This document shows, piece after piece, positions 1-12,830 of a DNA stretch of 64,000 bases; position 1 is the stretch's first letter, and every line of letters begins with the position of its first letter. Below the pieces are notes generated by a model that was given only the letters and a program-made list of their open reading frames with translations, searched no databases and was not told the DNA's origin. The stretch is from the NCBI GenBank assembly GCA_003993805.1, contig RSEF01000001.1:92699527-92763526 (forward strand), written 5' to 3'. The translations under genes were made by a program, and so were the position numbers. This stretch comes from Himantopus leucocephalus. Taxonomy: Eukaryota; Chordata; Aves; Charadriiformes; Recurvirostridae.

Positions 1-3000
1 ACCATGACATATGCAGACAAAATCTTTTATTTATTTCAAAGGAAGGAAATTCTGACAAATTCTTCCTTTGGTTTCTCTTGCTCTTGTTAGTGTCTGATGC
101 CTTTCTACAGAATGCTCTGGGAGGAAATATTTTTTTGTGCATCATCATTATGCAGTATTCTGCTGTTCCAACAAATTCAGTGGTGTTATAGTTTCTCTTG
201 TTTCAGTGAGATTTATGCAATGAAGTAATACACTGAAGGAGCTAATCAAACTGCTCACAAAAGGCAACGATCCGTCTGTCCCACACAGAAACCCAATGCA
301 AACATATAACTCATACTCTGAAATATTATTCTAAGTTAGTGCTTTTCCAACTCTAGTATGCATAGAGCTGGCTGGTTACATTGTGCTAACTCTTCTTGCT
401 TTCAGCTGTTAAGTTGCATTAGTGTCACTTTCCTAATACTTATTTTCCACATAAGCAATCACTCTAGTGGCTACAGGGGGTTTCTGTGGATTATTCATGG
501 AATGGTAAATGTCTACGTGCATCTGTGGTCCTCACTATGTTACTTATCTTTACCCTAGAGATTTTGAAAACTTATGTTTCATAGCACAAATAAATTAAAT
601 AATTATTCCCCTTTGCTTTTCAATAATATGTAAATTTTAAATACACTACCATATAACACTCTCTCCACCTTTCTCTGATCTCTCCATGCAAAATAAGATT
701 TTGTAAAAGTGGAGTATTGTAGAAACAGAGACCTCCGAGATTAGTGACACTATTTTAGAGTATTCTAGTCTGAATTTATACCCTTAAAAATTTATCAGTA
801 TTTGGAAGAGACATCAAGAGACCGAATGTCCATTCTCCTTTCCCAGATGTCATAAATGAATTCAGTAATAAGAGCGCCAGCACACAGTATTGAACTACAC
901 ATCAACCCTGTTTCACATGCTGTCTTTCCCCCAATATTCATGAATTTTATTGTGATTATGCAACATCCCCACTGAAAAAAGAAAGGAAGAAATGAACTCA
1001 TTTTTGCATGTGCTATGCTGTGACTAAAAAAAACTTTGTGGAAGAAATTGCTAAATATTCATTTCAGCCAATGAAGCAAACACGCTCATTAAGTTTTGTC
1101 CTGAAAACATTAAAATGGAAACAACTTTTGTGAAGGCACAATCAGATGTTTCAACCACATGTAATTTATATTTTTTCCCCAGCAGAGGAATAGAAATGGT
1201 CTATGGTGTGAGTAAAATTTTGTGAATTCCCATTTCCTTGTTTAGTTGAAATCCCTCTTAAATCAGCTGCTTGTATGTGACGTGACTGGAAAGTAAAGAT
1301 GAAAGCCGACAATCTTAAATTAATAAAGCAAGTAAAAGTTACACATGCCTTACTGAGTGATAGTACAATTATTATTTTCTTTACCTCATGTTCTGTCCTT
1401 CAGAAAGTCTGATAGTAACAGTTAAGCTGCTTTTACGTTCACAGTATTTATTCTTTGATAAGGAAATGTCCTTAGTTGTTTTTGAGAAGTCGATTGCTTA
1501 TTTTTGGATCTTAAAAACATTAAAAATTGCATGTCATCCTTAATTTGTCATCTGTATTTGCTGACATTTTATGGTTACTTGAAAACAACTTTTTCAATAA
1601 AAGCAAATGATCATTTTCTCTTGAATTTGGAATATGAGAAGGAGAAAGGGAGGGAAAAGCCAATGAAAGAGCAAAGAAAGCTTAACATGGACTTAATGGC
1701 CAAACGATCTGTCCTGTCTTGCTGAGGCTTGAAAGTCCAAGTTTTTCTTGCCAGCCTTGAAATATACTATTAGTCAGACTCCATTGAAACTTTTGCAAAC
1801 ATATTTTTCAAACTAATACTGAGCAAAAGCTCGAAACCAGATCATCTTTGCTGCTTCAGATGCTTTATTTTTTAAATCAAATATTAAAATGAGCTCACTA
1901 AGAGAGATGTGAACGTGATATTACTGAGCCTGCCATGAAAAATCCAATCAAAATTTTAAAAAATTGAAGGTGAATCCCTTTCATTTGAGGTAGACTTTTA
2001 ATGTGTTGATTTCAGATGCTAATGTGTTGTACTGATGCTGAAAGCCTATGCTACTTATTACTTCAAAAATAGTTACCTGACTGCATATTTAAAATTTACA
2101 TTGAGGTACGTGAAGAAAGAATAATTATTCATGCATATCCTTTTACCAAGCAGGAGAAGTGTGTAAGCATTTTTTTGTATTTGCTTTTTGAAAAACAGAC
2201 ATACACAGAGGTACTAGGTTACTGATATTAGATGTATCAGTTGAGTAATGCCAACTTCCTGTAGGCAGTCTCTTCTGATACAATAATTTCCACAAGGCAT
2301 GGCTGTTGATTTAGGCTAGGAAGGTAATTTTAAAACAGTAGAATTATTTCTCTTGAATGAGTGATATCACTAAAAGCATTTAGAATTTTATCCAAATGCA
2401 ACCAAAGGAATAGGATGCTTTTGTCTCCCTGTTTCTCTTATAGTTATGAAAATACAAACTTAGACTGTTGAGTGAGGCAACAGGTGTCTAATGCAAAGTT
2501 CAACAGAGTTTTCTGTGTTTTGCTTTGCTCTCAGGAATCAGTTGCAGCAGAATGATCTAATCAATAGGCTACAGAGTCAGACTGCTCTTGCCTAATCCCC
2601 CTCTTACTCTGTGTTTTTTTCATTGCTGTCTGCAGGGATACACAGCTTGGATGTGGATCAAATCTCCTCTCCTGACCACTACATGGCTTTGTGGGTAGGG
2701 TGACTACAAAATTAAGTCCTTGCAGGCTGAGGAGAGATTCGAATCCAGACCTTCTGCTTCCTGGGCAACTACTTTCATCATAAAGTTATTGTAAAACCAG
2801 CAGGAACCACATCCTTTCCTGGCTGTTTTGAAATCAGTACAATTTTTTGGGTAAGTGTTGGCTGTGGTCTTAGCACAGGGAGACGACTGTGTCCTTTTAG
2901 TTGTAAAGACTTGCCTAGTTTGTAAATTCAAAGAGTTGAGTAGGCACTCAACTGTTGGGATCAGCGAAGAACGTATCCTCTTTAGGTATGTGCAATAACA

Positions 3001-3445
3001 GGATACTTAGGCTTTGGTGTAAGTGCTTCTTGGGCACTTGGCCAAGGATTTTTGGAGGGCGCTTTGGGACTTAGATGCCTGTATCCCATTGAAGTTGTAC
3101 TGTATGAGCTACTGTGAAGTACTGGATTGTAGCTTTAACCACTTATGATGTGGAACATTTTATATGTTTGAAGACAAAGATTGTATCTTTATTTCAGGAA
3201 TAACTTCAAGCCTAGAGAGTTTCAACAACCTCTCAATACATTTTCATTGTCCTTGCAATGAAAAGCCTGAACTCAGGCCAGCTGTGCATCCCCTGTGTCC
3301 CTTTGGAAAATGGAGGCCCTTCAAAGAAGGCGGCTGTCAGTCATACCTTCTTGATATTGCTTGGGTGACATTGTCACCAAAGCACCTAAAAGACACAGAG
3401 GGAATTGTACTAGGGACCGCTCTATATATTAAAAGTTCGATTTGG
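1..3445. other. Unique AT-rich sequence, no gene seen
   Basis: This stretch holds only short open frames (the longest is 102 codons, at 3164-3472) with no recognisable domain, and no splice-bounded exon I can defend. There is no transposon tail, no CpG-rich patch and no long tandem repeat. It looks like ordinary avian intergenic or intronic DNA. Confidence 0.7.
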
Positions 3446-3459
3446 TTTTTTTTTTTTTT
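3446..3459. repeat. Poly-T run (14)
   Basis: A run of 14 T with no adjoining transposon sequence that I recognise. It is a simple homopolymer. Confidence 0.9.
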
Positions 3460-3918
3460 GAATGAACCATGAAGTTCTAATTATACTCCAACTTTACCCC
3501 ACATCTCACTTTGTAGGTATTAGTAGGGTTAAAACATAGCTGCATGCTTATTGCTTCATGAATGCTTGAGCAGGTAATCCATGCGCAAAAGCGACCGCTA
3601 CTTCACTATAGTGTAAATACAGCAACGAGGCTATCTGTAGTCATTATTTGCCAGGACATGTTCTCGGGCCTGATACTCTCCATCTAAAGAAGGAGTGAGG
3701 TGGAATTTCGATACCTAAGCCCAAAGTTATAATCCTGAGGATCCTTACCTTGCTCTTCAATTTCAGAACTGCTGACTTCCAGATGTCTTTTTGTTTAGTA
3801 TTTCTTTTTGAAGCATCCTAGAAGCCTCACCAGGATATTTTTTTTCCCCCTTCTGTATATAATACACTGAAAGATGGAAATCTGGAGCAGATAAAAAATC
3901 AGTTCTGTGAAAGTTAAT

Positions 3919-3949
3919 GGGGGGGGGGGGGGGNNNGGGGGGGGGGGGG
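3919..3949. repeat. Poly-G run interrupted by NNN
   Basis: Fifteen G, three N (3934-3936), then thirteen G. The N triplet shows that the true length was not resolved. A run of this length could form a G-quadruplex on the + strand, but sequencing slippage also accumulates in such runs, so neither length nor structure should be trusted. Confidence 0.9.
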
Positions 3950-4189
3950 TTTGCACGATAAAAAACAGAAAAGTGTTTGTTTTTTGTATAGGATCTATAT
4001 GGGATTTTGTTATGCCTACTGTAAAACCACAATGATTTATGAGAAGAAGCATTTTAACTCTACAACAATAAGCTAAATGTTTCCCTGTGTGGGACAACGC
4101 AACACTTTCTCAGCTGGCTGAGTCTGCAGGGCCATCTACATTTATCACTCTCATAAAGTCCCCTGAATAAGTAAAAGCTCCCCTCACCC

Positions 4190-4640
4190 GCTCTCGCTTG
4201 TGGCTTTTAAACAGGAAGGAAGTATCATTTTCTTCTCCCCTAGCACAAAGAGAGCTCTGAGCATCTAATTACAGTTTCTGTGAGCAAATGGAACCAGAAA
4301 AGCATTTCCCTGTAGCTAAAATGCCCAAGCAGAGCTCGCACTCTCTCAGTTTTCCCAGACTAAGGTTGAAAATCTGCTCTCTAAATTATTCCATTGCTTT
4401 ACAGAGGAAGTATTAATTACATGACTGCAAATGTAGATCAGGGTGGGATGTAATTACAGGGACGGCTTTGTGTCTGTTGTCCAACAGAATTAGGCAGGAA
4501 GTGTTTGCGATGCCAGCAGTTTCAGGTGTTTTGCAGCCTATTATATTTGCCGGTTCTCACCAGGTCTCGCAGATGGATCAGGTGACTTTCTGCTGCCCGA
4601 TTGTCTGGAAAATCCACAAAGCTGCTATTACTGCAGGTTC
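4190..4640. promoter_or_regulatory. Candidate homeodomain-type regulatory element
   Basis: Three identical TAATTACA octamers lie at 4266-4273, 4414-4421 and 4451-4458, and a CAGGTG E-box-like site lies near 4580. TAATTA is the core bound by many homeodomain proteins, so a cluster in non-coding DNA is consistent with a developmental enhancer. The patch is also GC-richer than its surroundings. No transposon sequence is visible in it. I chose this element after seeing the motif, so the clustering is suggestive only; cross-species conservation has not been tested. Confidence 0.3.
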
Positions 4641-7600
4641 GTGGTTTGTACAAGCCTGATGGTTTTAGATTTTTAGAGGAGGAAGAGAAAGAAGTAAAAA
4701 TCCATTCTGTGTTTTCACCCCTTGCCAAATTTTGCTCTCTTTCTTCCTTTCTTCAAAGACTTATTTTTTGTTTTGTTTTCAAGTATTCTAATTCTAATCC
4801 TCTATTTGCTGTGCATCTCCCCTGCCCCTCCGGCAACGTCTTTCTTGCTACGGGAAGCAAATGGTTGTGTGTGCACAGGAAAGAGCCACCAGGCACATCA
4901 GCAGGGACAGAGTCCCCACTGGGGTGCCACGACTGGGGAGTGCACTGGGGCGTGCACTTGACTTCCAGTTTAGGCACAGTCTGGACTTTTTTTCTGGTTC
5001 TTGTGCCTTTCAGGAAAACACCTTCATTCTGCCTGTGCTCTGTGGGCAGTAGAAAGGAAATCAAATTTCTGTACATTTCAATTGCTACTGTTCTCACCAG
5101 GCACTGTTTTGGCCTCAGCAGAATGAAGATGTCCCCAAAAAGTTCCTGATTGTGAGTTAGCTCAGGAATTAGCATAGACAGAGGCCATTCCCTGCAGGTA
5201 GTACCTTTGATGTGTATTCCCTGTGTGGGAGGGTTGGAGTTGAGCTGTATGGAGACAGGCTGTTCTCTCCCAGTTGGGCTGGCTGCAAACAGGCGGTCCT
5301 GGGCATAGTTAACTTATCCATACAGTCACGATCAATAAATTTGGATATTTAACTTGAGCTCTGCAGAGTGGTGAACACAAATGCAAATAATATCAACAAC
5401 TTCTGTTTTAGCAAACAAGTGGCTTTCTGTGTTTACATATGCTTTTATCAAGTCATTGGGATGAGAGTTCATCGAGGAAACAGAATTTTAAGAGGCAGTT
5501 CTGTCCTATTTGAACAATATTTGCTACTTAATAAAATCTGTATGTACTGACTGCTATGCATGAACATTGTGCTATGTTCTGTAGAAGTGTAAATGGAAAC
5601 AATCTTAGCTGCTGAAAGCAGACAGAGCAGTGAAGACTTTAAGATCTTTTCACGTGTCTTCTTTTATATCAAACTGTGTGGCTAAAGATGCTATCATTGT
5701 CCTCATCCTTGTGCTTCTGCTATTGCGTTCTCTCCAATTTGCCACTTCATTTGAACATATAATCTCATCTGACCATGAACAACCAAACTGATCATGGCTG
5801 CCTGTTGGTGACGGGCAGGACACAGGGGAAATGACAAGAAGCAAAGTCATGGGCTGGGACTTGTAACCAGGCCAACCAACACAGTTATAGATGAAAAAGG
5901 AAATAATAATCACAGTAAAGACACTGCAGCTGTATGCCTTTCTGGCACTGTCACCAGTTCTTTTATGTAGAGGAACAAGTCCTAAAAAAAATATTCTGGT
6001 ATTGTGGTTTTGTCCAGTTCTATAAAACCCTAAGGTCAAGATCAAGCCCCGTAAAACATTAATTAGCTCGATTCTTAATGCAAACACAAAAACGCTGTGG
6101 AACACTCCAGGCCCACCCACTTCTCCTATGCCATTTATCTTTAATAATGTAAACATTCAGAATATACCAACATCGATTTGTCATGGTGGTTACCAAAGTC
6201 TCTGCATACAGTTTACAGTTTAAATACTGTGCTAGCAAACATGGAAGATATATACTAAGTTTCTTTTAGTCCTTAAACTTACATAAATATGAAAGGTAAT
6301 TAGATGCCAAAGCAACATGTGCCTTCAAAATTCCTAAAATAGATAGGATAGCTATTACGTATGCACAGACCCCATGAATGCCAGCATTTAAGATGTATAT
6401 TCATGCATATACTGTAGCTGGTGTAGTGAAATGTGGAAAATATTTATATTCATTCTTGAAGAAATGACCTTAATAATTCATTTTGGACTCCACCTCTCCT
6501 GAATTACAGTTGCCTCACTTGTGGAATATTTTCCATATCTTGAAAAGACCTTAATAAATTCTAATATTTTCCTAAGTGTGGAAATAATTAGTAGTTTATG
6601 ATGTCACAGATTTGCAAACTTTTTTCATAGTTGTGGTTGCAAGACATACATATTTCCTCTCTGTTCCCTGATGATTAGCTGTGCTTTAAATTTCTCTCAG
6701 TGATGATTAGGGCTTTTTTTTTTAAAGAGATGCAATGTTTGCTTCAAATGTTCTTGGAATTAACTAGAAAACTTATACAAAAAAAAAAGAATATATCAAT
6801 GAGATATCGGTGATTAGTGGCAGAAATACTTTGATTTTAAGGGCTGTTGTATTTTAAGGTATTATTCTAAAGACGACTTTTTTAATTTGTCTGGCAAGGC
6901 TCATGTTTGATATGAACTAGTAATGCCAGTTGCTGATCAGAATGGTATGATTTTACAGATTTAATGAAAACATGTTTTTATTCCTAACAAGTTAACAAAA
7001 AAATCTGTTTCTAACAGTTATTTAAATGTGGCAATTCTCTCTAGAGTGAGGCTTGCACCTGAATTTAAGACTGAACAATGCTGAACTTTACTTTGAATGA
7101 AATTCAGTTGTATAGCATGAAATGAAGCAGTCCTGGATGCTCTTGGTTCAAGTGTGGGCTGGATCTGGACAATCGTGCCTCCCTCTGGCAGTGATTCTGG
7201 TGTGAGTACACGTGAGTGCAAGCGAAGACTTGCTAAGAAAGCTTACAGCAGAGTGTGAGAAAGATTAGGAAGAAGTGTCATGGGAGAAAGGAAATCACCA
7301 AAAGAGTCAAGACTGTATTCTGACTTGCTTTATATATGTGCTGCTAATTGAAAAAAAAAGGGGGGCTCTGTGTTCATATGCAGTCACATTCTCATCTCGT
7401 TCATGTCTGGAACTTACTGAAAGACAACTGCAGATGAGAGGGCTTCCGTGCACAGTGGATCACCTTTTTAGCATGCCAAAAAGTGGTTATTTAGCAAAAG
7501 AACTTGCTGGGTGCTTTGCACACTCCTTTTGCACACAAATTAGTCTTGTAAATGCTTAAATACTTGCTGAAATTTAAATAGAAGTAGGCTCACTAAGCAG

Positions 7601-7699
7601 TTTCAGGAATGTCAGCAGTCATATATACAGCTGTATTTTAAATAATGTATATTTATTTTCTTTTTGACACAATCTTCTGTTCCATGGATTTGTAGATTT
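4641..7699. other. Unique sequence with open frames of doubtful meaning
   Basis: The first 500 bases are relatively GC-rich and hold overlapping open frames on both strands: 4601-5149 on + (182 codons), 4753-5175 on - (140 codons) and 5650-6156 on - (168 codons). None shows a known domain, and overlap on opposite strands is typical of stop-poor composition. The rest is AT-rich unique sequence without recognisable repeats. Confidence 0.6.
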
Positions 7700-7813
7700 T
7701 ATTTTTATTTCTCTTTCTTGCATTTGGTCTTTCCCCCTCCCCCTGCCTTCCCTATTTGTCTCTTTCTCCCTTTCCTTGTATTTCCTTCTCTCTCTTTTTA
7801 TTTTTTTTTTTCC
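7700..7813. repeat. Pyrimidine-rich low-complexity tract
   Basis: About 110 bases almost entirely of C and T on the + strand, ending in a T run. Read on the minus strand it gives a Lys/Arg/Glu-rich open frame (7619-7891), which is a compositional artefact and not a gene. Confidence 0.8.
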
Positions 7814-7934
7814 GAAGAAGCTGAAATGCTGACTTTTTAGATGGGGGTTAGTGACAGAGAGAGCTAGCAGACATTCTAAAAATGTCCACATAGCCTAATA
7901 ATGGAACAGCATCGCACTAAAAATTAAACTAAAT

Positions 7935-7950
7935 AATAAATAAATAAATA
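7935..7950. repeat. (TAAA)n microsatellite
   Basis: About four tandem TAAA units, preceded by an imperfect unit. Short and simple. Confidence 0.85.
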
Positions 7951-10900
7951 GGAACATTAGGGAAACGTGAAAGGATACATGTAACATGCAGGCTACTAAA
8001 CAAAGACCATCTTGTGTAGAGTGTAAAGGAAACATAATGACTACAACCTGCCCTAGGGTTCGAAAACAATTTACTGAGAAGTCTTTTACAGTGGCCAGCT
8101 TTGGAGCCATTTCTAATTAGCTAGCAGGTAATTCAAAGTCTGTTTAAGTACGTTTGATAAATTTCCTTCAGAGTTTCTGTGTTATAAATCTGTCATGATG
8201 ATTTTTGGGATCTTCAGGAATTAACAGATCCTAATCTCAGAACTAAAACTTGGTTATATTTCATGCCAGCATGTTTCAAAGGCTAATATATTTCCATAAG
8301 AAAACTCCTCAGCTAAACTATACCTGAGATATATGCACATAGCAACATATTTTGGGAGTGATTCACTCCTTGCAATTAGAATGCTGACTTCATGTCTTGA
8401 TAGGAAAATACGAAAATTGCCAGAAAACTTTGATTTTAAATGTGCTGTTTCATTTTGCAAGAGGAAAATGTAAATTTTCTCAAACTATCTAACACTTTTT
8501 CCCCCTTTGCAGTTATAGACTTCAGCCTGTTGCAATGGAAAATACCTACAAGATTATTTGGTCTGTTTCCATCTCAATGCAAATTTAGGAAAACATACAC
8601 CACATATATTATGCATGCCTTTCTTTATAGATAAGATATGGGTAAATATGAGTAGAAGATCAAAACACCATGCTGTCATACTCATTACCCAGGGTACTGG
8701 GGTGGGGGGGATGAGAGACCTTGGATGACATAGGTAGTGCCGTGCGTGTTTGAGAGCGTGCTGCAGACAAGCAAGAATGACTCTGTGGGGAGCCAGCTCA
8801 AGTCTGGCAGGGCTTTTTCGCTCAGTGTCCAAAACCAGGCAAACATGTACTGAGCTAACCTTGGAAGCAATGCATCCTTGTTCGTGTACTGTTCTGCATG
8901 GAGCCAGCCTTGGAGACTCTGCTGCCATAAAATGGATGCACTGCCCACAGATACGGACAGTCTATTGTACCTGGTGGTCTATTGCTGCAAATGTATTTTG
9001 TGCACTGAATGTGTGGACAATGGAGGCAGTTGAGTGGGGAATGGAAGCTGTTTGATGATTAAAAAGATGGAGAAACTTGTAAGTAGGGCAGGCAGACTGA
9101 AAGTAAGATTATGCAAAGATAAAAGGAGGAGAAGGAAACAGAAAATCACTCAACTGAAGAGTACTTCCAACTCAGGTGAGGAGGGAATTTTGCAGCCTGG
9201 AAAAATCAAAGAGGGGAATTGAAAACAATATGTAGACACAGTTGTTCAGAGCTTTAAAAGACAAGGAACTTGAATGTGGTAGGTAATTTGAAAGTAGAGG
9301 AGAGAACAAAATGTTGTGTTCTAAGTCCTATAATACTGAGTTGTTGGTAATGCTTGTACTTCTGATATTTTTGCTTTTAAAGATAGTGGAAAATGAAATG
9401 TCACTAATGTGACAGGGCTACATTCTCTAAGCTCTGGTCCTGTCTGTAACGCACTAATCCTCCGATAAGTGGGATATGCATTGCCAAGTGCCCCTGAGAT
9501 TTACATTTTTTGTTCCATCCTTTATTGGTGAGTAATGTTTGCCACTTATTCCCACTGAATTAGGAAGAAAAGAATCAACACTTGTACTTATTATTCAAGT
9601 AAAGTAACTTAAAAAAAAAAAAAAAGGAAATACGCCCAAAGCTGTTTTTGGAAAACAGAGTGTCTAGAGAACTGTGCTTTGGGAAATGGACTGCATGTAC
9701 TGACAGATACCAGTATGTTTTTCAGACACTCTTTTTCATGGGTTTTTTTTTTTTTTGGTNTTTTTGGTCTCTTATCCCAAGAGCAGTATATGTTCTGTGT
9801 GTTTCTGCTACTGGTAAAGTCTAAGTACGTTCCTCCTAAAGCTGCTTCTAGAGCCTCAAGCAACATTCTCCCTGTCTCTAGAAAAGGCAGAAGTGTCTAT
9901 AGTGACATGAACATAAATGCTGTACATCACAAGTTGGACACAAAATCACCCTGAGAATAACCCCAAATATTATGAGATTAAGAAGACAAGAAAAAAGAAC
10001 ATGTGACTAAACAGATGGCAGCTGTTTCATTGGTACCTTTCAGTGCTGTGTTGTCAGATGCACATGAGTGGGAGCAGCTGCACTGCTGCTATCAACTTCA
10101 GATCTGATGCTGTCTGTCCTCATGAATTTATGTGGTGATTTTTGGCCTCCCTCAAGAAAAAATTCCCCTTAGTGTATTTTGCTATTCTGAGCAATAGTGA
10201 AGTCTGCTTCCTTTCTCTGAATCTTCCCCCCTCTCTGTAAGCTCTCCAAGCCCACCAGATTGTCTCAATTCCCATGTCTCCCATCTAATTTTGTCCCTAG
10301 ACTCTTCAGCACCTGTCTCAGAGGAAGAGATCATGCATGTATCAGGTTTCCCATCTCAAGGTTGGGAGCGGCCAACAGGGTGCCTGTCATTTTCTTGGAT
10401 TGCAGCATATTGAAGGCAAAGAATTTTCCCAAAATTAGAGACTCAGGGCTGGATTCAGTTGCTTTCACATGCATTTTCAGTACCGTTTGAACACTTCTAT
10501 AATATTCTGCCTGGCCTACACCAATTCTACAGAAGGCCTGGGTCTCCCATCCATCCTGTACTATGTCTATCAACTCTGTTTCAAAGTCTAAGATATGTGA
10601 GAATGATTCAAATGGTACTAAGAATGAAAACATGCCTAACTAAATCACATCCTTGGTATAATGACTGATGTTTGATTAAGGCATACCTATGCCAGGCTGT
10701 TTCCATTTCTTTAGCCTTTTTTTTTTCTTTGACCTAATGCCTAGTGTGGAGTAAAAGAATCTTGTGGTTAGTTCACTCATCTGGTAAAGGATAGGCTAGT
10801 GCCTCCTCCATAACCTTTTTTATAAATTTTCTGTTAAGCAAAAATAGGTTTTAGGAGCAGGCACTAGGAACCTAGGATTCCTGACATGTTTCAGAGCTCT

Positions 10901-12518
10901 AGGTACCGCACTGCAGAGCCATAGTCATGTTTCTTCTTGTCTAATAATTTTGTGGCCTCATGAATTACGCTGTCTTCTCTGTGCATTGGCTGCCACCAGC
11001 AAAGTGGCTACAAAATGCTGCTCCTCACTTCCACAGAATTTCACTCTTTTCCCCTTTCTTTTCTGCTGCATAAGCATCACTGGTGAGTTTTCCTGGTTTA
11101 AGCAGGCACCTGGAAAAGAGAGATCATGGACTGATATTCTTCAACCACAGGAAGAAACTAAAGCTCCCTTTTTGAGCAAGAGGCTTCATCACTTCAGTTT
11201 TATGATGACCATTAACCCCCTTAGCATCTTTTATTAAAAGAATGAGGCCCAAGTGTTATTTCAAGGAATGCTTTCAGATGATTACATTCAGGAAAGAATT
11301 TTGGGCGTTGTACTCTCCAGAGTATGACTAGCAACTGTGATTTGTCTAGGTTTTGGAGGGTGCATATGATTTAGGGTAACTTTCTGGGTTTCACATTCCC
11401 TTTTGGTTGATTTCATATGGCTCCTTGATCAAAGCACAGAGTTTTTCAGTCTGCCTTCCATAATGCTTGAATCTCCCAAAGTAAACTTTAATGGACTTTA
11501 ATATTTTACTTTGGTTCTGAATTCTATTCTGAAATGGCCCACCAGAATGGCAAATGTAGAACCTAACCTGAAAAGTACATTTAGAGGAAATCTTTGTCTA
11601 TGGGCTCTTCATAATTGTCCTTGTCATGCATCACAAGCAGAATCCCAACAACTGAAACTGAATGAAAATGGGAGAAAAATAGTCAGAAAAAAAATCTATT
11701 GGAACCAACTAATTGAGGTAATTTTTTTTAAGCGTTTGGGGAATGTCTATAACAAAATTAATGTTAAAGATACAGTTATAAATGAGCTGTCTTTGGAAGC
11801 CCATTAAAATATAATTGAAGATGAGAGTATTAAACTGTACAAGTTGAAACATTTTATTGATGGTAGCTGAGCCTGGAAGTGGTTCAATTAACTTTCACTA
11901 CTGATTGCAGTATAATGTTGAATCCATATCTCCTTATCACTGTCTGAATGAAAATAATTGTTATTTGTCAAAATATAGTTACAACAACACAATAGTGAAT
12001 GATATCACCTCATGGAATAGGGTCTGTTTGCAAAAATTAAGATCTCTCAGTGTCATGTTTCAATACTGTGCAAACCTTTAATTTTGAAGAGGGATTCCAG
12101 CTCCTGTTCTTGTAAATATTTTATTTATTTAATGAACAGCTACAGTAGGTTGAAATAGTGGTTGGGTCATGATTAAAATGTCAGCAGAGAGGGAGTAAAA
12201 GAGTGCTGCACTAGGTCTTTCACTCTGAATAATTAGGAGACTAGCTTCATAGAGACAACAGAGCATGATCGTGCCTTGGTGTAGACCTCATCACTTGATG
12301 ATAAGTGAATATTGAGATGATAGTGAGGTAGTTAAGGCACTCACCTAAAACAGAAGAGAAAGACAAAAGAGCAGCTTAAGTCAGCATTCTCAGAAATTTT
12401 AAGAAAATGTTCTGAAGTTTTACTCTGTCTGGTTGTTGTCAGCTCCACTTGGAGCTTGGAAGTCTGTCCCAATGAAAATTAGGTGGAAATTGACATGCTT
12501 TCATAAGGTCGTTGTCAG
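7951..12518. other. Unique sequence, no gene seen
   Basis: No transposon or RNA gene is recognisable. A GC-richer patch at about 8690-9060 supports overlapping open frames on both strands (8554-8928 on -, 8750-9055 on +) without known domains. A 15-base A run lies at 9611-9625. A single N at 9760 lies between two copies of the octamer TTTTTGGT. The rest is ordinary AT-rich sequence. Confidence 0.65.
9760..9760. other. Single-N assembly join
   Basis: One N lies directly between two copies of TTTTTGGT in a T-rich context. This is the pattern left when two contig ends that overlap by a few bases are abutted rather than merged. It is an assembly mark, not biology. Confidence 0.7.
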
Positions 12519-12793
12519 AGAGTCATAGAATCATTTAGGTTGGAAAAGACCTTTAACATCATCGCGTTCAACTGTAAACCTAGCACTGCCAAGTCCACCA
12601 TTAAGCCAGGTCCCTAAGCACCACATCTACATGTCTTTTAAATANNNNNNNNNNNNNNNNNNNNNNNNNNNNNNNNNNNNNNNNNNNNNNNNNNNNNNNN
12701 NNNNNNNNNNNNNNNNNNNNNNNNNNNNNNNNNNNNNNNNNNNNGAACAACTCCAACTGTGTCAGCCTGTCTTCACAGGAGAGGTGATCCAGC
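12519..12793 (-). mobile_element. CR1 LINE, 5'-truncated copy, broken by a gap
   Basis: The + strand carries the reverse complement of an avian CR1 3' end: a partial ATTCTATG-type octamer tail at about 12521-12535, then the conserved 3'-UTR with its AAGTCCACCA and CACCACATCTACATG words. After the 100-N gap the match resumes in the ORF2 C-terminal coding part (GAACAACTCCAACTG through GGAGAGGTGATCCAGC). CR1 elements are non-LTR retrotransposons that encode an endonuclease/reverse transcriptase in ORF2 and usually insert as 5'-truncated copies. This copy keeps only the last few hundred bases and cannot move. Its 5' truncation point is near 12793, just before an AACC microsatellite. Confidence 0.92.
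12645..12744. other. Assembly gap (100 N)
   Basis: Exactly 100 N inside the CR1 copy. The round number suggests a placeholder length rather than a measured one. From the usual CR1 layout, the missing part should be the 3'-UTR to ORF2 junction. Confidence 0.95.
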
Positions 12794-12808
12794 AAGATTT
12801 TGATGGAA

Positions 12809-12830
12809 AAAACCAACCAACCAACCAATC
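12809..12830. repeat. (AACC)n microsatellite
   Basis: About five AACC units, the last imperfect, lying about 15 bases beyond the truncated 5' end of the neighbouring CR1 copy. Confidence 0.85.

Noticed and set aside
7619..7891. Lys/Arg/Glu-rich 90-codon frame on the minus strand
   Set aside because: It is the translation of the pyrimidine-rich tract at 7700-7813, so composition alone explains it.
8554..9055. Overlapping frames of 124 codons (-) and 101 codons (+), and a possible solo LTR in the GC-richer patch
   Set aside because: No domain is recognisable in either frame. I could not find paired TG...CA ends with a poly-A signal and a target-site duplication, so an LTR call is unsupported.
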